A DNA stretch of 33,203 nucleotides from a bacterium (GTDB taxonomy: Bacteria; Bacillota; Sulfobacillia; UBA995): positions 1 through 33,203 of the forward strand of contig JAVHLP010000002.1 in NCBI GenBank assembly GCA_031082145.1, written 5' to 3'. Below are positions 1 through 8,487 of the stretch, one piece after another. Made by a program: the position numbers and the translations under genes. Positions within the stretch are counted from its first letter, which is position 1. Each line of letters begins with the position of its first letter. The notes below the pieces were generated by a model that saw nothing but the letters and a program-made list of their open reading frames with translations, did not search any database and was not told the origin of the DNA.

Positions 1-62
1 CCAGGGGTGTAAGGACAGCGATGTCCTCAGCTGACTGGTACTAATCGGTCGAGGGCTTGACC
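1..62 (+). rRNA. rrl: 23S ribosomal RNA, 3' end (partial)
   Basis: The first ~62 bases carry the conserved end of bacterial 23S rRNA, including GACTGGTACTAATCGGTCGA followed by GGGCTTGACC, which forms the 3' strand of the terminal helix. The gene starts upstream of the window. A short spacer (63-123) with a run of C residues leads to 5S rRNA, so this is the distal part of a 23S-5S rRNA operon. The exact 3' end is placed by recall of Bacillus 23S and may be off by a few bases. Confidence 0.93.
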
Positions 63-123
63 CACTCTCTCCACCCGCACCCCCCCCCAGCACTTCCCCT
101 GTGTGGTCCAATATCAAAGGCTT

Positions 124-239
<116 letters not shown>

Positions 240-256
240 AAGCTCTTTCTTTTCTT

Positions 257-275
257 GCCGTGCGGGGGGCACGGC
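257..275 (+). other. Hairpin downstream of 5S rRNA
   Basis: GCCGTGC (257-263) and GCACGGC (269-275) form a perfect 7-bp stem with a five-G loop. The T-rich tract lies before it (244-256) rather than after it, so it is not a textbook intrinsic terminator for the rRNA operon. It may still mark the operon end or act as a processing stop. Function is inferred only from position. Confidence 0.35.
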
Positions 276-349
276 CTCCCCCGGTTCGCCGGTAGGAGGA
301 GGGAAGCCAACCGGCAGCAGGGAAATACCCTTCGGGGTCATGGAGGTGC

Positions 350-1474
350 GTGCTCATCCGCCGGCGGACCGTCTGGATCATGATGTCCTTCCTCCTGGTA
401 GCGTGCGCCGCCGGAGCCCGGGCTGGCGTCACTGCCCCGGCACTCTACCCGGACTTGGAAGACCTGGCGACCTTCAACCATCTTGTTGAGGGAGTGCCTC
501 CTACCGGTCTCACCTCCGGCGAGGGCGTCAAGGGCATCTACGTCACCGGATACGTGGCCAGCAGTCTCGCACTCGTAAGGCCCTTGCTCGCACTCGCCGC
601 CCGGACCGAGATCAACGCCATGGTCGTTGACGTCAAGGATGTCACCGGGCTAACCTACCGATCTCAGATCCCGGGGGCACCCCGGTCACGCGAGCTCATC
701 ACCGACCTCGAAGCCCTCGTAGACTTCGTGAAGCAAGAAGGGCTCTACACGATAGCACGGCTCTGCGTCTTTCATGATACCGACCTGGCTCAGGCCCGGC
801 CCGATCTGGCCATCCAGACCGTCGGCGGCGGGATCTGGCGGGACTTCGCCGGCGGCAGTTGGACCGATCCCTACCTCCAGGAGGTCTGGGACTACAACGT
901 CGCCGTGGCGATGGAAGTGGCCGCCCTGGGCTTTGACGAGGTTCAGTTTGACTATATACGCTTTCCGACCGATGGTGATCTCGGCCGGGCTGTCCATGCC
1001 GACAGCCGGGGTCTGAGCCGGGTCGAAGCCGTTAACGGGTTCCTGCGCCAGGCCCGCGCGGCGTTGCGTCCATATGGCGTTCCCATCTCGGCCGACGTTT
1101 TCGGGCTGGTGTGCTATGTCGATCGGGACACCGGCCTCGGGCAGTTGCTGGAGGAGATCATGGAGGTCGTCGACTACCTCTCGCCGATGGTGTACCCCTC
1201 CCACTACCACGCGGGCTCTTTTGGCCTGCCCGACCCCGACCAGGCTCCCTACGAAACGGTCTACGAGAGCTTGCGGCATGCCCGTCTCCGTCTGTCTCCC
1301 GAGGACTACGCGCGGATTAGGCCCTGGTTGCAGGACTTCACGCTTCGCCACCGCTACGGCCCGGAAGAGGTACGGGCGCAGATCCGGGCGGCCGAGGAGT
1401 CCGGTCTGACGGGGTGGCTGCTCTGGAACGCCCGCAACCGGTACACGCCATCCGCCCTGCGGCCGGCAGACTAG
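350..1474 (+). CDS. Secreted putative glycoside hydrolase (DUF4015 type)
   Basis: A 374-residue protein that fits the DUF4015 / putative glycoside hydrolase family, thought to form a TIM barrel acting on cell-wall or extracellular polysaccharide. Residues 1-25 look like a signal peptide (RRR n-region, hydrophobic core, ARA-G cleavage site). Recognisable family blocks are KGIYVTGYVA (61-70), NAMVVDVKD (89-97), FDEVQFDYIRFP (195-206), ISADVFG (246-252), YLSPMVYPSHY (276-286) and a C-terminal GWLLWNARNRY. Aspartates in the second and third blocks are candidate catalytic residues (inference). The start is GTG, with GGAGGTG only a few bases upstream; an in-frame ATG at 380 would leave a shorter but still plausible signal peptide. 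The gene stands alone just after the rRNA operon. Substrate unknown. Confidence 0.85.
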   Translation: MLIRRRTVWIMMSFLLVACAAGARAGVTAPALYPDLEDLATFNHLVEGVPPTGLTSGEGVKGIYVTGYVASSLALVRPLLALAARTEINAMVVDVKDVTGLTYRSQIPGAPRSRELITDLEALVDFVKQEGLYTIARLCVFHDTDLAQARPDLAIQTVGGGIWRDFAGGSWTDPYLQEVWDYNVAVAMEVAALGFDEVQFDYIRFPTDGDLGRAVHADSRGLSRVEAVNGFLRQARAALRPYGVPISADVFGLVCYVDRDTGLGQLLEEIMEVVDYLSPMVYPSHYHAGSFGLPDPDQAPYETVYESLRHARLRLSPEDYARIRPWLQDFTLRHRYGPEEVRAQIRAAEESGLTGWLLWNARNRYTPSALRPAD

Positions 1475-1543
1475 GAAGCCGGCCGGGGGGCAACGCTAGC
1501 AGTGGAAATGGAAGCAGGAATTGGTGTTTGGCCGGGCGAACAC

Positions 1544-1586
1544 AGGACCTCCGGAGGACACGCCGTCCCGGTCCTCTGTTGTTTTT
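1544..1586 (+). terminator. Possible terminator or attenuator before the EF-G-like gene
   Basis: AGGACC (1544-1549) can pair with GGTCCT (1570-1575), with an inner GGAC/GTCC stem (1556-1559 with 1565-1568), followed by a T-rich stretch (1579-1586). It lies between the glycoside hydrolase stop and the EF-G-like start. The stem has an asymmetric internal loop, so strength is doubtful. Confidence 0.35.
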
Positions 1587-1613
1587 GGCCAGAACCCGAA
1601 GGGAGAGTCGCCC

Positions 1614-3710
1614 GTGAGACGATACGCTCCGGAAAGCCTCCGCAACTGCGCCCTGATCTCGCACAGCGGCGCGGGCAAGACCTCTTTGGCGGAAGCGCTG
1701 TTGTTCAACACGGGCGCCGTGGATCGGCTGGGCCGTACCGACGAGGGGACCTCCGCGTTGGACCATGACCCCGAGGAAATCCGGCGCAAGATGTCCATTA
1801 ACGCCGCCATGGCTTCCGCCGAGTGGGAGGAGCGTAAGCTCAACCTGCTTGACACTCCGGGCTACTTCGATTTCGTGGGAGAAGTACTGGCTTCCCTCCG
1901 GGTGGTGGAGTCGGCTGTCGTCGTGGTTGATGCCGTCGCCGGCGTTGAGGTTGGGACCGAACTGGTGTGGCGCTACGCCGACGAGCGGGCCCTGCCCCGG
2001 GTGGTCGTCATCAACAAGCTGGACCGCGAGAACGCCCGCTTTGACAAGGCACTGGCAGCCCTCCAGAAGGCCTTCGGATCGGCGCTCCTGCCCGTCGGCC
2101 TGCCGCTCGGCGAGGAAGATGCATTCCGCGGGGTTCTCGACGTGATAGGCGATCGGGCTCTGGTACAGGGAGGGCGCGACGCGGCGGGGAAGAGCTTTCA
2201 GGAAGAGGAGGTCCCCGCCTCCGACCGGGATCGGGTCGCCGCCGCCAGGGATGCCCTCGTGGAGGTGGCAGCCGAATCCGACGATGACCTCCTGACCAAG
2301 TACCTGGAAGGAGAAGCACTTACCGCGGAGGAGATCAGGAGCGGGCTCCGGGCGGCCACGCTGTCCCGGCGCCTGGTCCCCGTGGTGCCGGCCAGTGGCC
2401 TGCGCAACATCGGAGTTCAGTTCCTGGCCCGGGTGATGGTCGACCTCCTGCCTTCCCCGGCCGATCAGGGAGCGGTGGGCGGACAACACCCGCGCAGCAG
2501 TGAGGACGTGTCCCGGCGGCCGGCCGAGGACGAACCGTTCTCGGCCCTTGTCTTCAAGACCATGGCCGACCCCTATGTGGGCCGTCTCACCCTGTTCCGC
2601 GTATACTCCGGGGTACTCCGGTCGGACTCGCACGCCTACAATCCCCGACCCGGGCGCACCGAGCGGATCGCGCAACTGTTCCTGGTCCGGGGCAAGCACC
2701 AGGAGGCCGCCCCGGCGCTTGGCCCCGGCGACTTGGGGGCGGTGGCCAAACTGCAGGAGACCACCACCGGAGACACTTTGACCGAGGAAGCCAAGCCGGT
2801 GGTCTATCCTCCCGTCGTCTTTCCTGAACCCGTGTTCGCAGTGGCGGTAGAACCCAAGGCCAAGGGTGATGAAGAGAAGATATCCTCGGGCCTCAGTCGC
2901 CTGACGGAGGAAGATCCCACCTTCCGGGTCAAGAAGGACTCGGGTACGGGGCAGTTGCTCATCATGGGCATGGGCGAGATGCATCTGGACATAGTCACCG
3001 AGCGGCTCAAGCGCAAGTTCGGGGTAGAGGTCACGTTGTCGAAACCACGAGTCCCCTACCGCGAGACCATTCGCACCCCGGTCAAGGTGGAGGGCAAGCA
3101 CAAGAAGCAGACTGGCGGCCGGGGCCAATACGGGCACGTCTGGATCGAGTTGGAGCCCATGAGCCCGGACGATGGAACCGAATTCGAGTTCGCAGAGAAG
3201 GTCTTCGGTGGTTCGGTCCCCCGCCAGTACATCCCGGCGGTGGAGAAGGGGATCCGGGAGGCCCTCCAAGAAGGGGTTGTGGCCGGCTACCCGGTGGTCA
3301 ACCTCAAGGCCACCCTTTATGACGGTTCGTACCACACGGTGGACTCCTCCGAGATGGCTTTCAAGATCGCTGCCTCGATGGCTTTCAAGAAGGGGGCCCA
3401 ACAGGCTAGCCCGGTTCTCCTGGAGCCCATCATGAAGGTGGAAGTGATGGTGCCGGAGCAATTCATGGGGGACATTATGGGCGATTTGAACCGCCGGCGG
3501 GGGAGAATCCAGGGCATGGAGCAACTGGGGACGGCGCAGGTGATCAAGGCGCAGGTTCCCCTGGCCGAGATGTTCGACTACGCGATTGACCTGAGGTCCA
3601 TGACCCAGGGGAGGGGCACCTATCGCATGGAGCATTCTCACTACGAGGACGTCCCGGCCACACTGACCCAGCAGGTGGTCGAGGAGGCCAAGAAGGCCAG
3701 GCAGGAGTAG
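1614..3710 (+). CDS. Elongation factor G-like GTPase (EF-G paralogue)
   Basis: A 698-residue translational GTPase of the EF-G-like subfamily (relatives of Thermus EF-G-2 and mycobacterial FusA2), distinct from the canonical EF-G at 31026. P-loop HSGAGKTS lies at 17-24, DTPGYFDF at 80-87, and NKLDR is the G4 motif. Switch I is degenerate (DEGTSALDHDPEEIRRK instead of the GTATMDWM type), and Tyr replaces the catalytic His of DTPGH; both are usual in this subfamily. EF-G domains III-V follow at full length, including [10 protein letters not shown] and YAIDLRSMTQGRGTY. GTG at 1614 is chosen because homologues begin a few residues before this motif (here RRYAPESLRN); an open frame extends upstream to 1521. 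Role uncertain: relatives have weak or no translocase activity, and ribosome rescue or stress functions have been suggested. Confidence 0.9.
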   Translation: MRRYAPESLRNCALISHSGAGKTSLAEALLFNTGAVDRLGRTDEGTSALDHDPEEIRRKMSINAAMASAEWEERKLNLLDTPGYFDFVGEVLASLRVVESAVVVVDAVAGVEVGTELVWRYADERALPRVVVINKLDRENARFDKALAALQKAFGSALLPVGLPLGEEDAFRGVLDVIGDRALVQGGRDAAGKSFQEEEVPASDRDRVAAARDALVEVAAESDDDLLTKYLEGEALTAEEIRSGLRAATLSRRLVPVVPASGLRNIGVQFLARVMVDLLPSPADQGAVGGQHPRSSEDVSRRPAEDEPFSALVFKTMADPYVGRLTLFRVYSGVLRSDSHAYNPRPGRTERIAQLFLVRGKHQEAAPALGPGDLGAVAKLQETTTGDTLTEEAKPVVYPPVVFPEPVFAVAVEPKAKGDEEKISSGLSRLTEEDPTFRVKKDSGTGQLLIMGMGEMHLDIVTERLKRKFGVEVTLSKPRVPYRETIRTPVKVEGKHKKQTGGRGQYGHVWIELEPMSPDDGTEFEFAEKVFGGSVPRQYIPAVEKGIREALQEGVVAGYPVVNLKATLYDGSYHTVDSSEMAFKIAASMAFKKGAQQASPVLLEPIMKVEVMVPEQFMGDIMGDLNRRRGRIQGMEQLGTAQVIKAQVPLAEMFDYAIDLRSMTQGRGTYRMEHSHYEDVPATLTQQVVEEAKKARQE

Positions 3711-3738
3711 GAAGACGAGCTGAGGCCGCAGGACTTCC

Positions 3739-3772
3739 GGGCACGGCAGCGGGTTGATCCCCTGCCGTGTCC
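3739..3772 (+). terminator. Terminator-like hairpin after the EF-G-like gene
   Basis: GGGCACGGCAG (3739-3749) pairs with CTGCCGTGTCC (3762-3772) over 11 bp including one G-T pair, and an inner GGG/CCC stem (3751-3753 with 3759-3761) closes the loop. The downstream tract (CTGCTTCC) is only weakly T-rich. Placed between the EF-G-like gene and the ctsR promoter, it probably insulates the two units. Confidence 0.55.
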
Positions 3773-3792
3773 CTGCTTCCGCCGCCGGGCCG

Positions 3793-3821
3793 TTAACAAA
3801 CCCGGGAGAATGTGCTACTAT
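3793..3821 (+). promoter_or_regulatory. Sigma-A promoter of the ctsR operon
   Basis: TTAACA (3793-3798) and TACTAT (3816-3821) are separated by 17 bases, and TGC just before the -10 makes it an extended -10 promoter. Transcription would start near 3828, directly on the CtsR operator. Confidence 0.8.
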
Positions 3822-3827
3822 GGTAAT

Positions 3828-3844
3828 GGTCAGAGAAGGTCAGG
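3828..3844 (+). promoter_or_regulatory. CtsR operator (autoregulatory site)
   Basis: GGTCAGAGAAGGTCAGG matches the CtsR heptad direct repeat RGTCAAANANRGTCAAA at 14 of 17 positions, including both GTCA half sites at the correct spacing. It overlaps the expected transcription start, so bound CtsR would block the promoter. No similar repeat was noticed elsewhere in the window. Confidence 0.85.
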
Positions 3845-3860
3845 CGCCCGGGGAGGGCTC

Positions 3861-4346
3861 ATGCCGGCTCTATGTGACCTGATAGAGGCCTATCTCCACG
3901 AGCTCCTGGGGGGCATTGAGGGAGGTGCGCTCGAAGTCCGCCGGAGCCAACTGGCACTTCGCTTCGGCTGCGCGCCGTCCCAGATCAACTATGTGCTGGA
4001 CACCCGGTTCACGGTGGAGAGAGGTTATCTGGTGGAGAGCAGGCGGGGCGGGCGTGGCTGCATTCGCATCGCCCGCCTCTCGTTCGATTCGCCGCTCGAC
4101 CTTCTCTTCCGGACCTACCGGGCGGTGGGCGAGGGTGTCTCCCCGGCAAGCGGCCACCAACTCGTCGTGCGTCTGCACGAGGGGGGTATGCTGAACCGGC
4201 GGGAAGCGGAGCTTATGAAGGTGGCTGTTGCTCGCGGGGTCTTGGACCCGGGTGACCGGGCCCGCTTGCTGAGGTCGATGCTGCTCTGCTTGTTGCGAGA
4301 GGGTTCACGAGAGCAGGCTCTCCGGGGAACGGGGGCGTCCCCCTGA
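3861..4346 (+). CDS. ctsR: CtsR, heat-shock transcriptional repressor
   Basis: A 161-residue class III heat-shock repressor that binds GTCA direct repeats and represses the clp genes at normal temperature. The N-terminal winged helix-turn-helix spans about 5-70, with the typical APSQINYVLDTRFTVERGYLVES (positions 38-60) followed by the wing RRGGRGCIRI (61-70). In Bacillus the wing has four glycines and acts as the thermosensor; here the third is arginine. The C-terminal part (about 80-155) is the dimerisation and McsA/ClpC-contact region. The ATG at 3861 has GGGAGG five bases upstream and matches family length; the frame continues upstream only into promoter sequence. First gene of ctsR-mcsA-mcsB-clpC. 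Confidence 0.95.
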   Translation: MPALCDLIEAYLHELLGGIEGGALEVRRSQLALRFGCAPSQINYVLDTRFTVERGYLVESRRGGRGCIRIARLSFDSPLDLLFRTYRAVGEGVSPASGHQLVVRLHEGGMLNRREAELMKVAVARGVLDPGDRARLLRSMLLCLLREGSREQALRGTGASP

Positions 4347-4362
4347 CGGAGGTGCTACGAGC

Positions 4363-4872
4363 ATGCTGTGCCAGGAATGCCGGAAGCGTCCGGCGACGGT
4401 CCATGTGACCAGGATCACCAATGACCAGCGCACAGAGGTCAATCTCTGCGAGGTATGTGCCCGCGAACTGGGAGAGGCCGAGCTTCTGGCCGAGCCCAAG
4501 TTCTCGCTTCAGAGCCTCTTGGCGGGGCTGCTGGCGAGCGAGTCGGCCCGCGCCGACCGCCGGGCCTCGCCACTTGATCCGTGTCCCCGTTGCGGGATGA
4601 CTTATCAGGACTTCACCCAGTCCGGCCGGCTGGGCTGCGGAGACTGCTACCGCCAGTTCGAGACGCGGCTAGACCCTCTGCTGCGACGGGTCCACGGCGC
4701 CACCTCCCACACCGGCAAGAGGCCGGCAAGGGGGGCCAGGCCGTCGCCCCTGGAGGAACTGGCCGAACTCCGCAAGACGCTTGAGGGATGTGTCCGCCGG
4801 GAGGAGTTCGAGCGGGCAGCGGAGATCAGGGATCGGATCCGGGAACTCGAACACTCCCGCGAAGGAGGCTGA
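4363..4872 (+). CDS. mcsA: McsA, zinc-binding activator of the McsB arginine kinase
   Basis: A 169-residue protein with four CxxC pairs (C3/C6, C29/C32, C74/C77, C92/C95), the treble-clef type zinc sites of McsA, and a C-terminal UVR motif (about 130-165, LEELAELRKTLEGCVRREEF and following) also found in UvrB, UvrC and the ClpC middle domain. McsA binds and stimulates McsB and helps release CtsR from DNA under heat or thiol stress. The ATG follows GGAGGTG, 16 bases after ctsR. The stop lies 4 bases before the mcsB start, so translation is probably coupled. Confidence 0.94.
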   Translation: MLCQECRKRPATVHVTRITNDQRTEVNLCEVCARELGEAELLAEPKFSLQSLLAGLLASESARADRRASPLDPCPRCGMTYQDFTQSGRLGCGDCYRQFETRLDPLLRRVHGATSHTGKRPARGARPSPLEELAELRKTLEGCVRREEFERAAEIRDRIRELEHSREGG

Positions 4873-4876
4873 AGTC

Positions 4877-5956
4877 ATGGGGTCTGTCTCCGCCCAGCGG
4901 ACGAGTAAGTGGATTGAGGGGGCTGGGCCCTACTCCGACCTCGTCATCTCCTGCCGGGTGCGGCTGGCCCGTAACGTGAGGGACCTCCCTTTCCCTCACC
5001 TCATGAGCAAGGAGCAGGCAGGGGAGCTCCTGGGACGACTGAAGCAGGCCTTGAGTAACCGGGGGGCGCGGTCACCGGACCACCGAATGACCCTGTACCG
5101 GCTGCGCGAGCTGTCGCCGCTGGATCGACAGGTGCTGGTGGAGAAGCACTTGATCAGTCCCCAGCACGCCAGGAACGTCGAGAAGGGAGCCGTTCTTCTC
5201 CGCGGCGACGAGGCGGTGAGCGTCCTTGTCAACGAGGAGGATCATCTCCGTATCCAGTGCCTGTATCCCGCCCTGCAATTGGACGAAGCCTGGCGTCTGG
5301 GCGGGAACGTGGATGACCTTCTGGAGCGGCACCTCGATTACGCCTTTCGCCCGGACCGTGGCTACCTGACGGCGTGCCCCACCAACGTCGGTACGGGCCT
5401 GAGGGCGTCCGTGATGCTACACCTGCCAGCCCTGGTGATAACCAACCAGGCCGGCCGCCTGAACTCAAGCATCGTCAAACTGGGCTTCATGGTCCGAGGC
5501 ATCTTCGGCGAGGGCACTGAGGCCCTCGGCAACATCTTCCAGTTCTCCAACCAGATTACTCTCGGCCGCTCGGAGGCGGAGATCATCGACAACCTGAGGA
5601 CCGTCACCGAGCAGATCGTCGAGCAGGAGCGATCGGCCCGGGAGACGCTGCTAAAGGAGACGCGCGGCTACCTTGAAGACAAGGTGTGGCGGGCGTACGG
5701 CATCCTCACCAACGCCCGGCTCCTGTCTTCGGCCGAGGCGATCCAACTCCTGTCCGAGGTCCGATTGGGTCGAGACCTCGGCTTCCTGCCCGGGCTAACC
5801 GCGGCGGGCCTTACCGAGTTGCTGGTAGCCACCAGGCCGGGATTCCTTCAGAAGCTGGCCGATCACCAGCTCTCGGCGACCGAGCGGGACTTGCACCGGG
5901 CCAGGCTGGTGAGGGAAAAGCTCCGGGCGGCCTCCGGCCTGCCCCAGGGCGGCTGA
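4877..5956 (+). CDS. mcsB: McsB, protein arginine kinase
   Basis: A 359-residue guanidino-kinase-fold enzyme that phosphorylates arginine on unfolded proteins and on CtsR, tagging them for ClpC-ClpP. Visible motifs: SDLVISCRVRLARNV (20-34), the catalytic NEEDHLR (119-125), TACPTNVGTGLRASV (165-179) with Cys167 at the redox-sensitive position described in Bacillus, and GEGTEA (211-216) holding the second catalytic Glu. RDLHRA at 337-342 is the RDxxRA allosteric phosphoarginine site, at the same numbering as in Geobacillus McsB. All key residues are present. The ATG at 4877 follows AAGGAGG; the longer frame overlaps mcsA and lacks homology. Confidence 0.96.
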   Translation: MGSVSAQRTSKWIEGAGPYSDLVISCRVRLARNVRDLPFPHLMSKEQAGELLGRLKQALSNRGARSPDHRMTLYRLRELSPLDRQVLVEKHLISPQHARNVEKGAVLLRGDEAVSVLVNEEDHLRIQCLYPALQLDEAWRLGGNVDDLLERHLDYAFRPDRGYLTACPTNVGTGLRASVMLHLPALVITNQAGRLNSSIVKLGFMVRGIFGEGTEALGNIFQFSNQITLGRSEAEIIDNLRTVTEQIVEQERSARETLLKETRGYLEDKVWRAYGILTNARLLSSAEAIQLLSEVRLGRDLGFLPGLTAAGLTELLVATRPGFLQKLADHQLSATERDLHRARLVREKLRAASGLPQGG

Positions 5957-5983
5957 GAGCCAAGCGGGGAGGGGGGAAACAGC

Positions 5984-8467
5984 ATGCCGAGTCACTACAT
6001 GTTCGGGAGGTATACGGAGAGAGCCCAGCGGGCCATTATCCTGGCCCAGGAAGAGGCCAGGCGCCACAACCACGCCGTCGTCGGCACCGAGCACCTGCTC
6101 CTGGGGTTGATCCGGGAGGGCGAGGGAGTGGCCGCCAAGGTTCTTCAGAGCATGGGGATTGGTCTGGAGAAAGTCAGGACCGAGGTGGAGAACATAATCG
6201 GCGGGGGAGAGCCCGAGACGGCCGGGGAGAGTCTCAATTTCTCCCCTCGGGCAAAGAAAGTCGTCATGGAACTGGCTCTGCTGGAGGCGCAGGCCCTGGG
6301 ACACAACTACATCGGCACCGAGCACCTCCTACTGGGACTGCTGCGCGAGGGAGAGGGAGTGGCGGCCAAAGTCCTCGAGAGCCTGGGAGCCGATCTGGAG
6401 AAGACCCGTTCCCAGGTCATGCAGCTTCTCGGCAGCCCCGCCGGCGGCGCCCAGCCCCCCGGCCCCGGGGCGGCGGGCGGAGCCCGGCGGGCTCGCAGCA
6501 AGACGCCAACGCTGGATAGTTTCGGGCGGGATCTCTCCCTGCTGGCCAGGGACGGTAAGCTCGATCCGGTCATCGGCAGGGAGAAGGAGATTGAGCGGGT
6601 CGTGCAGATTCTCTCCCGTCGCACCAAGAACAACCCGGTCCTGATCGGGGAGCCGGGCGTGGGCAAGACCGCCATTGTTGAGGGTTTGGCCCAGCGGATC
6701 GTGGCCGGCCAGGTGCCCGAAACACTGAAAGACCGGAGGGTGGTCACCTTGGACCTGGCTTCCGTGGTTGCCGGGTCGAAGTACCGGGGTGAGTTCGAGG
6801 AGCGCCTCAAGAAGGTGACGGACGAGATCCGGAATACCGGCGAGATCGTCCTCTTCATTGATGAGATGCATACCATCATCGGGGCAGGGGCGGCCGAGGG
6901 CGCCATCGACGCCTCCAACATTCTGAAGCCCGCGCTGGCCCGTGGGGAGTTACAGTGTATAGGCGCCACCACCCTTGACGAGTACCGCAAGCACGTGGAG
7001 AAAGATCCTGCCTTGGAGCGGCGGTTCCAACCCATCATGGTTGACGAACCCCCGGTGGAGGAAGCACTGGCCATCCTCAGGGGGCTACGGGACCGCTACG
7101 AGGCTCATCACCGGGTGGAGATCACCGACGAAGCACTTGATGCCGCGACGCGGCTGGCGGATCGTTACGTGGCCGACCGCTTCCTCCCCGACAAGGCCAT
7201 CGATCTGGTCGACGAGGCGGCCTCTCGGGTGCGCCTGCGCACTTTCACCGCTCCCCCTCACCTTAAAGAGTTGGAGGAGAAGCTGGAGGCCGTCCGCAAG
7301 GAGAAAGAGGCGGCGGTATCGGCTCAGGAGTTCGAGAAAGCCGCTCGCCTGAGAGACCAGGAACACAAGATGAAGAGCGAGCTGGAGGAGGAGCGCTCTC
7401 GCTGGCAGCAGCGGCAGGTGACCGACAAGCCGGTAGTCACCGCCGAAGACATCGCTTACATCGTGTCCAGCTGGACCGGAGTCCCGGTCACCAAGCTGGC
7501 TGAGGCCGAGACGGACCGGCTCTTGCGGCTCGAGGACGTCCTGCACGAGAAGATGATCAACCAGGATGAAGCGGTCCGAGCGGTGGCCCGGGCCATCCGC
7601 CGGGCCAGATCGGGCCTGAAGGACCCCCGGCGCCCGGTCGGATCCTTCATATTCCTGGGGCCTTCCGGGGTGGGCAAGACTTACCTCGGCAAGGCGCTGG
7701 CCGAGGCCTTGTTTGGCAACGAGGAAGCCATGGTCAGAGTCGACATGTCAGAGTACATGGAGCGGCACAACGTCTCCCGCCTGGTTGGAGCTCCTCCGGG
7801 CTACATCGGCTATGATGAAGGAGGGCAGTTGACCGAGGCGGTCCGGCGCAAGCCGTACTCCGTAGTGCTGCTGGACGAGATCGAGAAAGCGCACCCGGAA
7901 GCCTTCAACATCCTGCTGCAAATCCTCGAGGATGGCCGGCTTACCGACTCCCAGGGCAGGGTTGTCGACTTCAAGAACACCGTGGTGATCATGACCGCCA
8001 ACGTCGGCGTGCAGCTCCTCAAGAAGGATACGGCTATCGGTTTCCGAGCCACCCCGGACGAGTCGGGCGACTACGAAGCCATGAAGGAGAAAGTGCTGGG
8101 TGAACTCAAGCGGACCTTCCGCCCGGAGTTCCTGAACCGGATAGACGAGATCATCGTCTTCCGGCAGCTCTCTGACCAGCATCTGGGCAGGATCGTGGAC
8201 CTTATGCTGGCCGAAGTTGCCTCCCGGCTCAAGGAGAACCAGTTGGTGCTGGAAGTGACCCCGGCCGCGCGGGATCGGCTGGCCCGGGAAGGCGCCGATC
8301 CGCTGTATGGAGCGCGACCACTGCGGCGGTCGATCCGCCGGCTGGTGGAGGATCCGATGTCGGAGGAGCTTCTGAAAGGCACTTTCAGTCCCGGTGCCAC
8401 GGTGGTGGTGGACTTCCAGGACGAGGGCTTCACTTTCAAGGCCAGCAGCCAGACTCCCGCCGGCTGA
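5984..8467 (+). CDS. clpC: ClpC, AAA+ unfoldase of the Clp protease
   Basis: An 827-residue Hsp100 ATPase that unfolds substrates, including phosphoarginine-tagged proteins, and feeds them to ClpP. Two Clp-N repeats (about 5-70 and 80-148) each carry a GTEHLLLGL block; a Pro/Gly/Ala linker follows (151-168). NBD1 has Walker A GEPGVGKT (222-229), Walker [10 protein letters not shown] and a [11 protein letters not shown] sensor region. The middle domain, with the UVR-like [21 protein letters not shown], identifies ClpC rather than ClpA or ClpB. NBD2 has [16 protein letters not shown] and LLDEIEKAH; the C-terminal domain has [16 protein letters not shown]. Full length. The ATG is preceded by GGGGAGGGGGG. 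Downstream radA, present next to clpC in Bacillus, is absent. Confidence 0.97.
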   Translation: MPSHYMFGRYTERAQRAIILAQEEARRHNHAVVGTEHLLLGLIREGEGVAAKVLQSMGIGLEKVRTEVENIIGGGEPETAGESLNFSPRAKKVVMELALLEAQALGHNYIGTEHLLLGLLREGEGVAAKVLESLGADLEKTRSQVMQLLGSPAGGAQPPGPGAAGGARRARSKTPTLDSFGRDLSLLARDGKLDPVIGREKEIERVVQILSRRTKNNPVLIGEPGVGKTAIVEGLAQRIVAGQVPETLKDRRVVTLDLASVVAGSKYRGEFEERLKKVTDEIRNTGEIVLFIDEMHTIIGAGAAEGAIDASNILKPALARGELQCIGATTLDEYRKHVEKDPALERRFQPIMVDEPPVEEALAILRGLRDRYEAHHRVEITDEALDAATRLADRYVADRFLPDKAIDLVDEAASRVRLRTFTAPPHLKELEEKLEAVRKEKEAAVSAQEFEKAARLRDQEHKMKSELEEERSRWQQRQVTDKPVVTAEDIAYIVSSWTGVPVTKLAEAETDRLLRLEDVLHEKMINQDEAVRAVARAIRRARSGLKDPRRPVGSFIFLGPSGVGKTYLGKALAEALFGNEEAMVRVDMSEYMERHNVSRLVGAPPGYIGYDEGGQLTEAVRRKPYSVVLLDEIEKAHPEAFNILLQILEDGRLTDSQGRVVDFKNTVVIMTANVGVQLLKKDTAIGFRATPDESGDYEAMKEKVLGELKRTFRPEFLNRIDEIIVFRQLSDQHLGRIVDLMLAEVASRLKENQLVLEVTPAARDRLAREGADPLYGARPLRRSIRRLVEDPMSEELLKGTFSPGATVVVDFQDEGFTFKASSQTPAG

Positions 8468-8487
8468 GCGGTTGGGGGGCTAGTAGG

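Noticed and set aside
80-89. Run of C residues in the 23S-5S spacer as a possible regulatory or phase-variable tract
   Set aside because: It lies in a processed rRNA spacer with no coding frame affected.
1338-3641. 767-codon open frame on the minus strand opposite the EF-G-like gene
   Set aside because: Its length comes from GC-rich third positions of the real gene. The translation is low-complexity (His, Leu, Gly, Arg, Pro rich) with no recognisable motif, promoter or ribosome site.
5686-6519. 277-codon plus-strand frame across mcsB and clpC
   Set aside because: Repetitive Gly/Arg/Pro/Ala composition, overlaps two well-supported genes in another frame.
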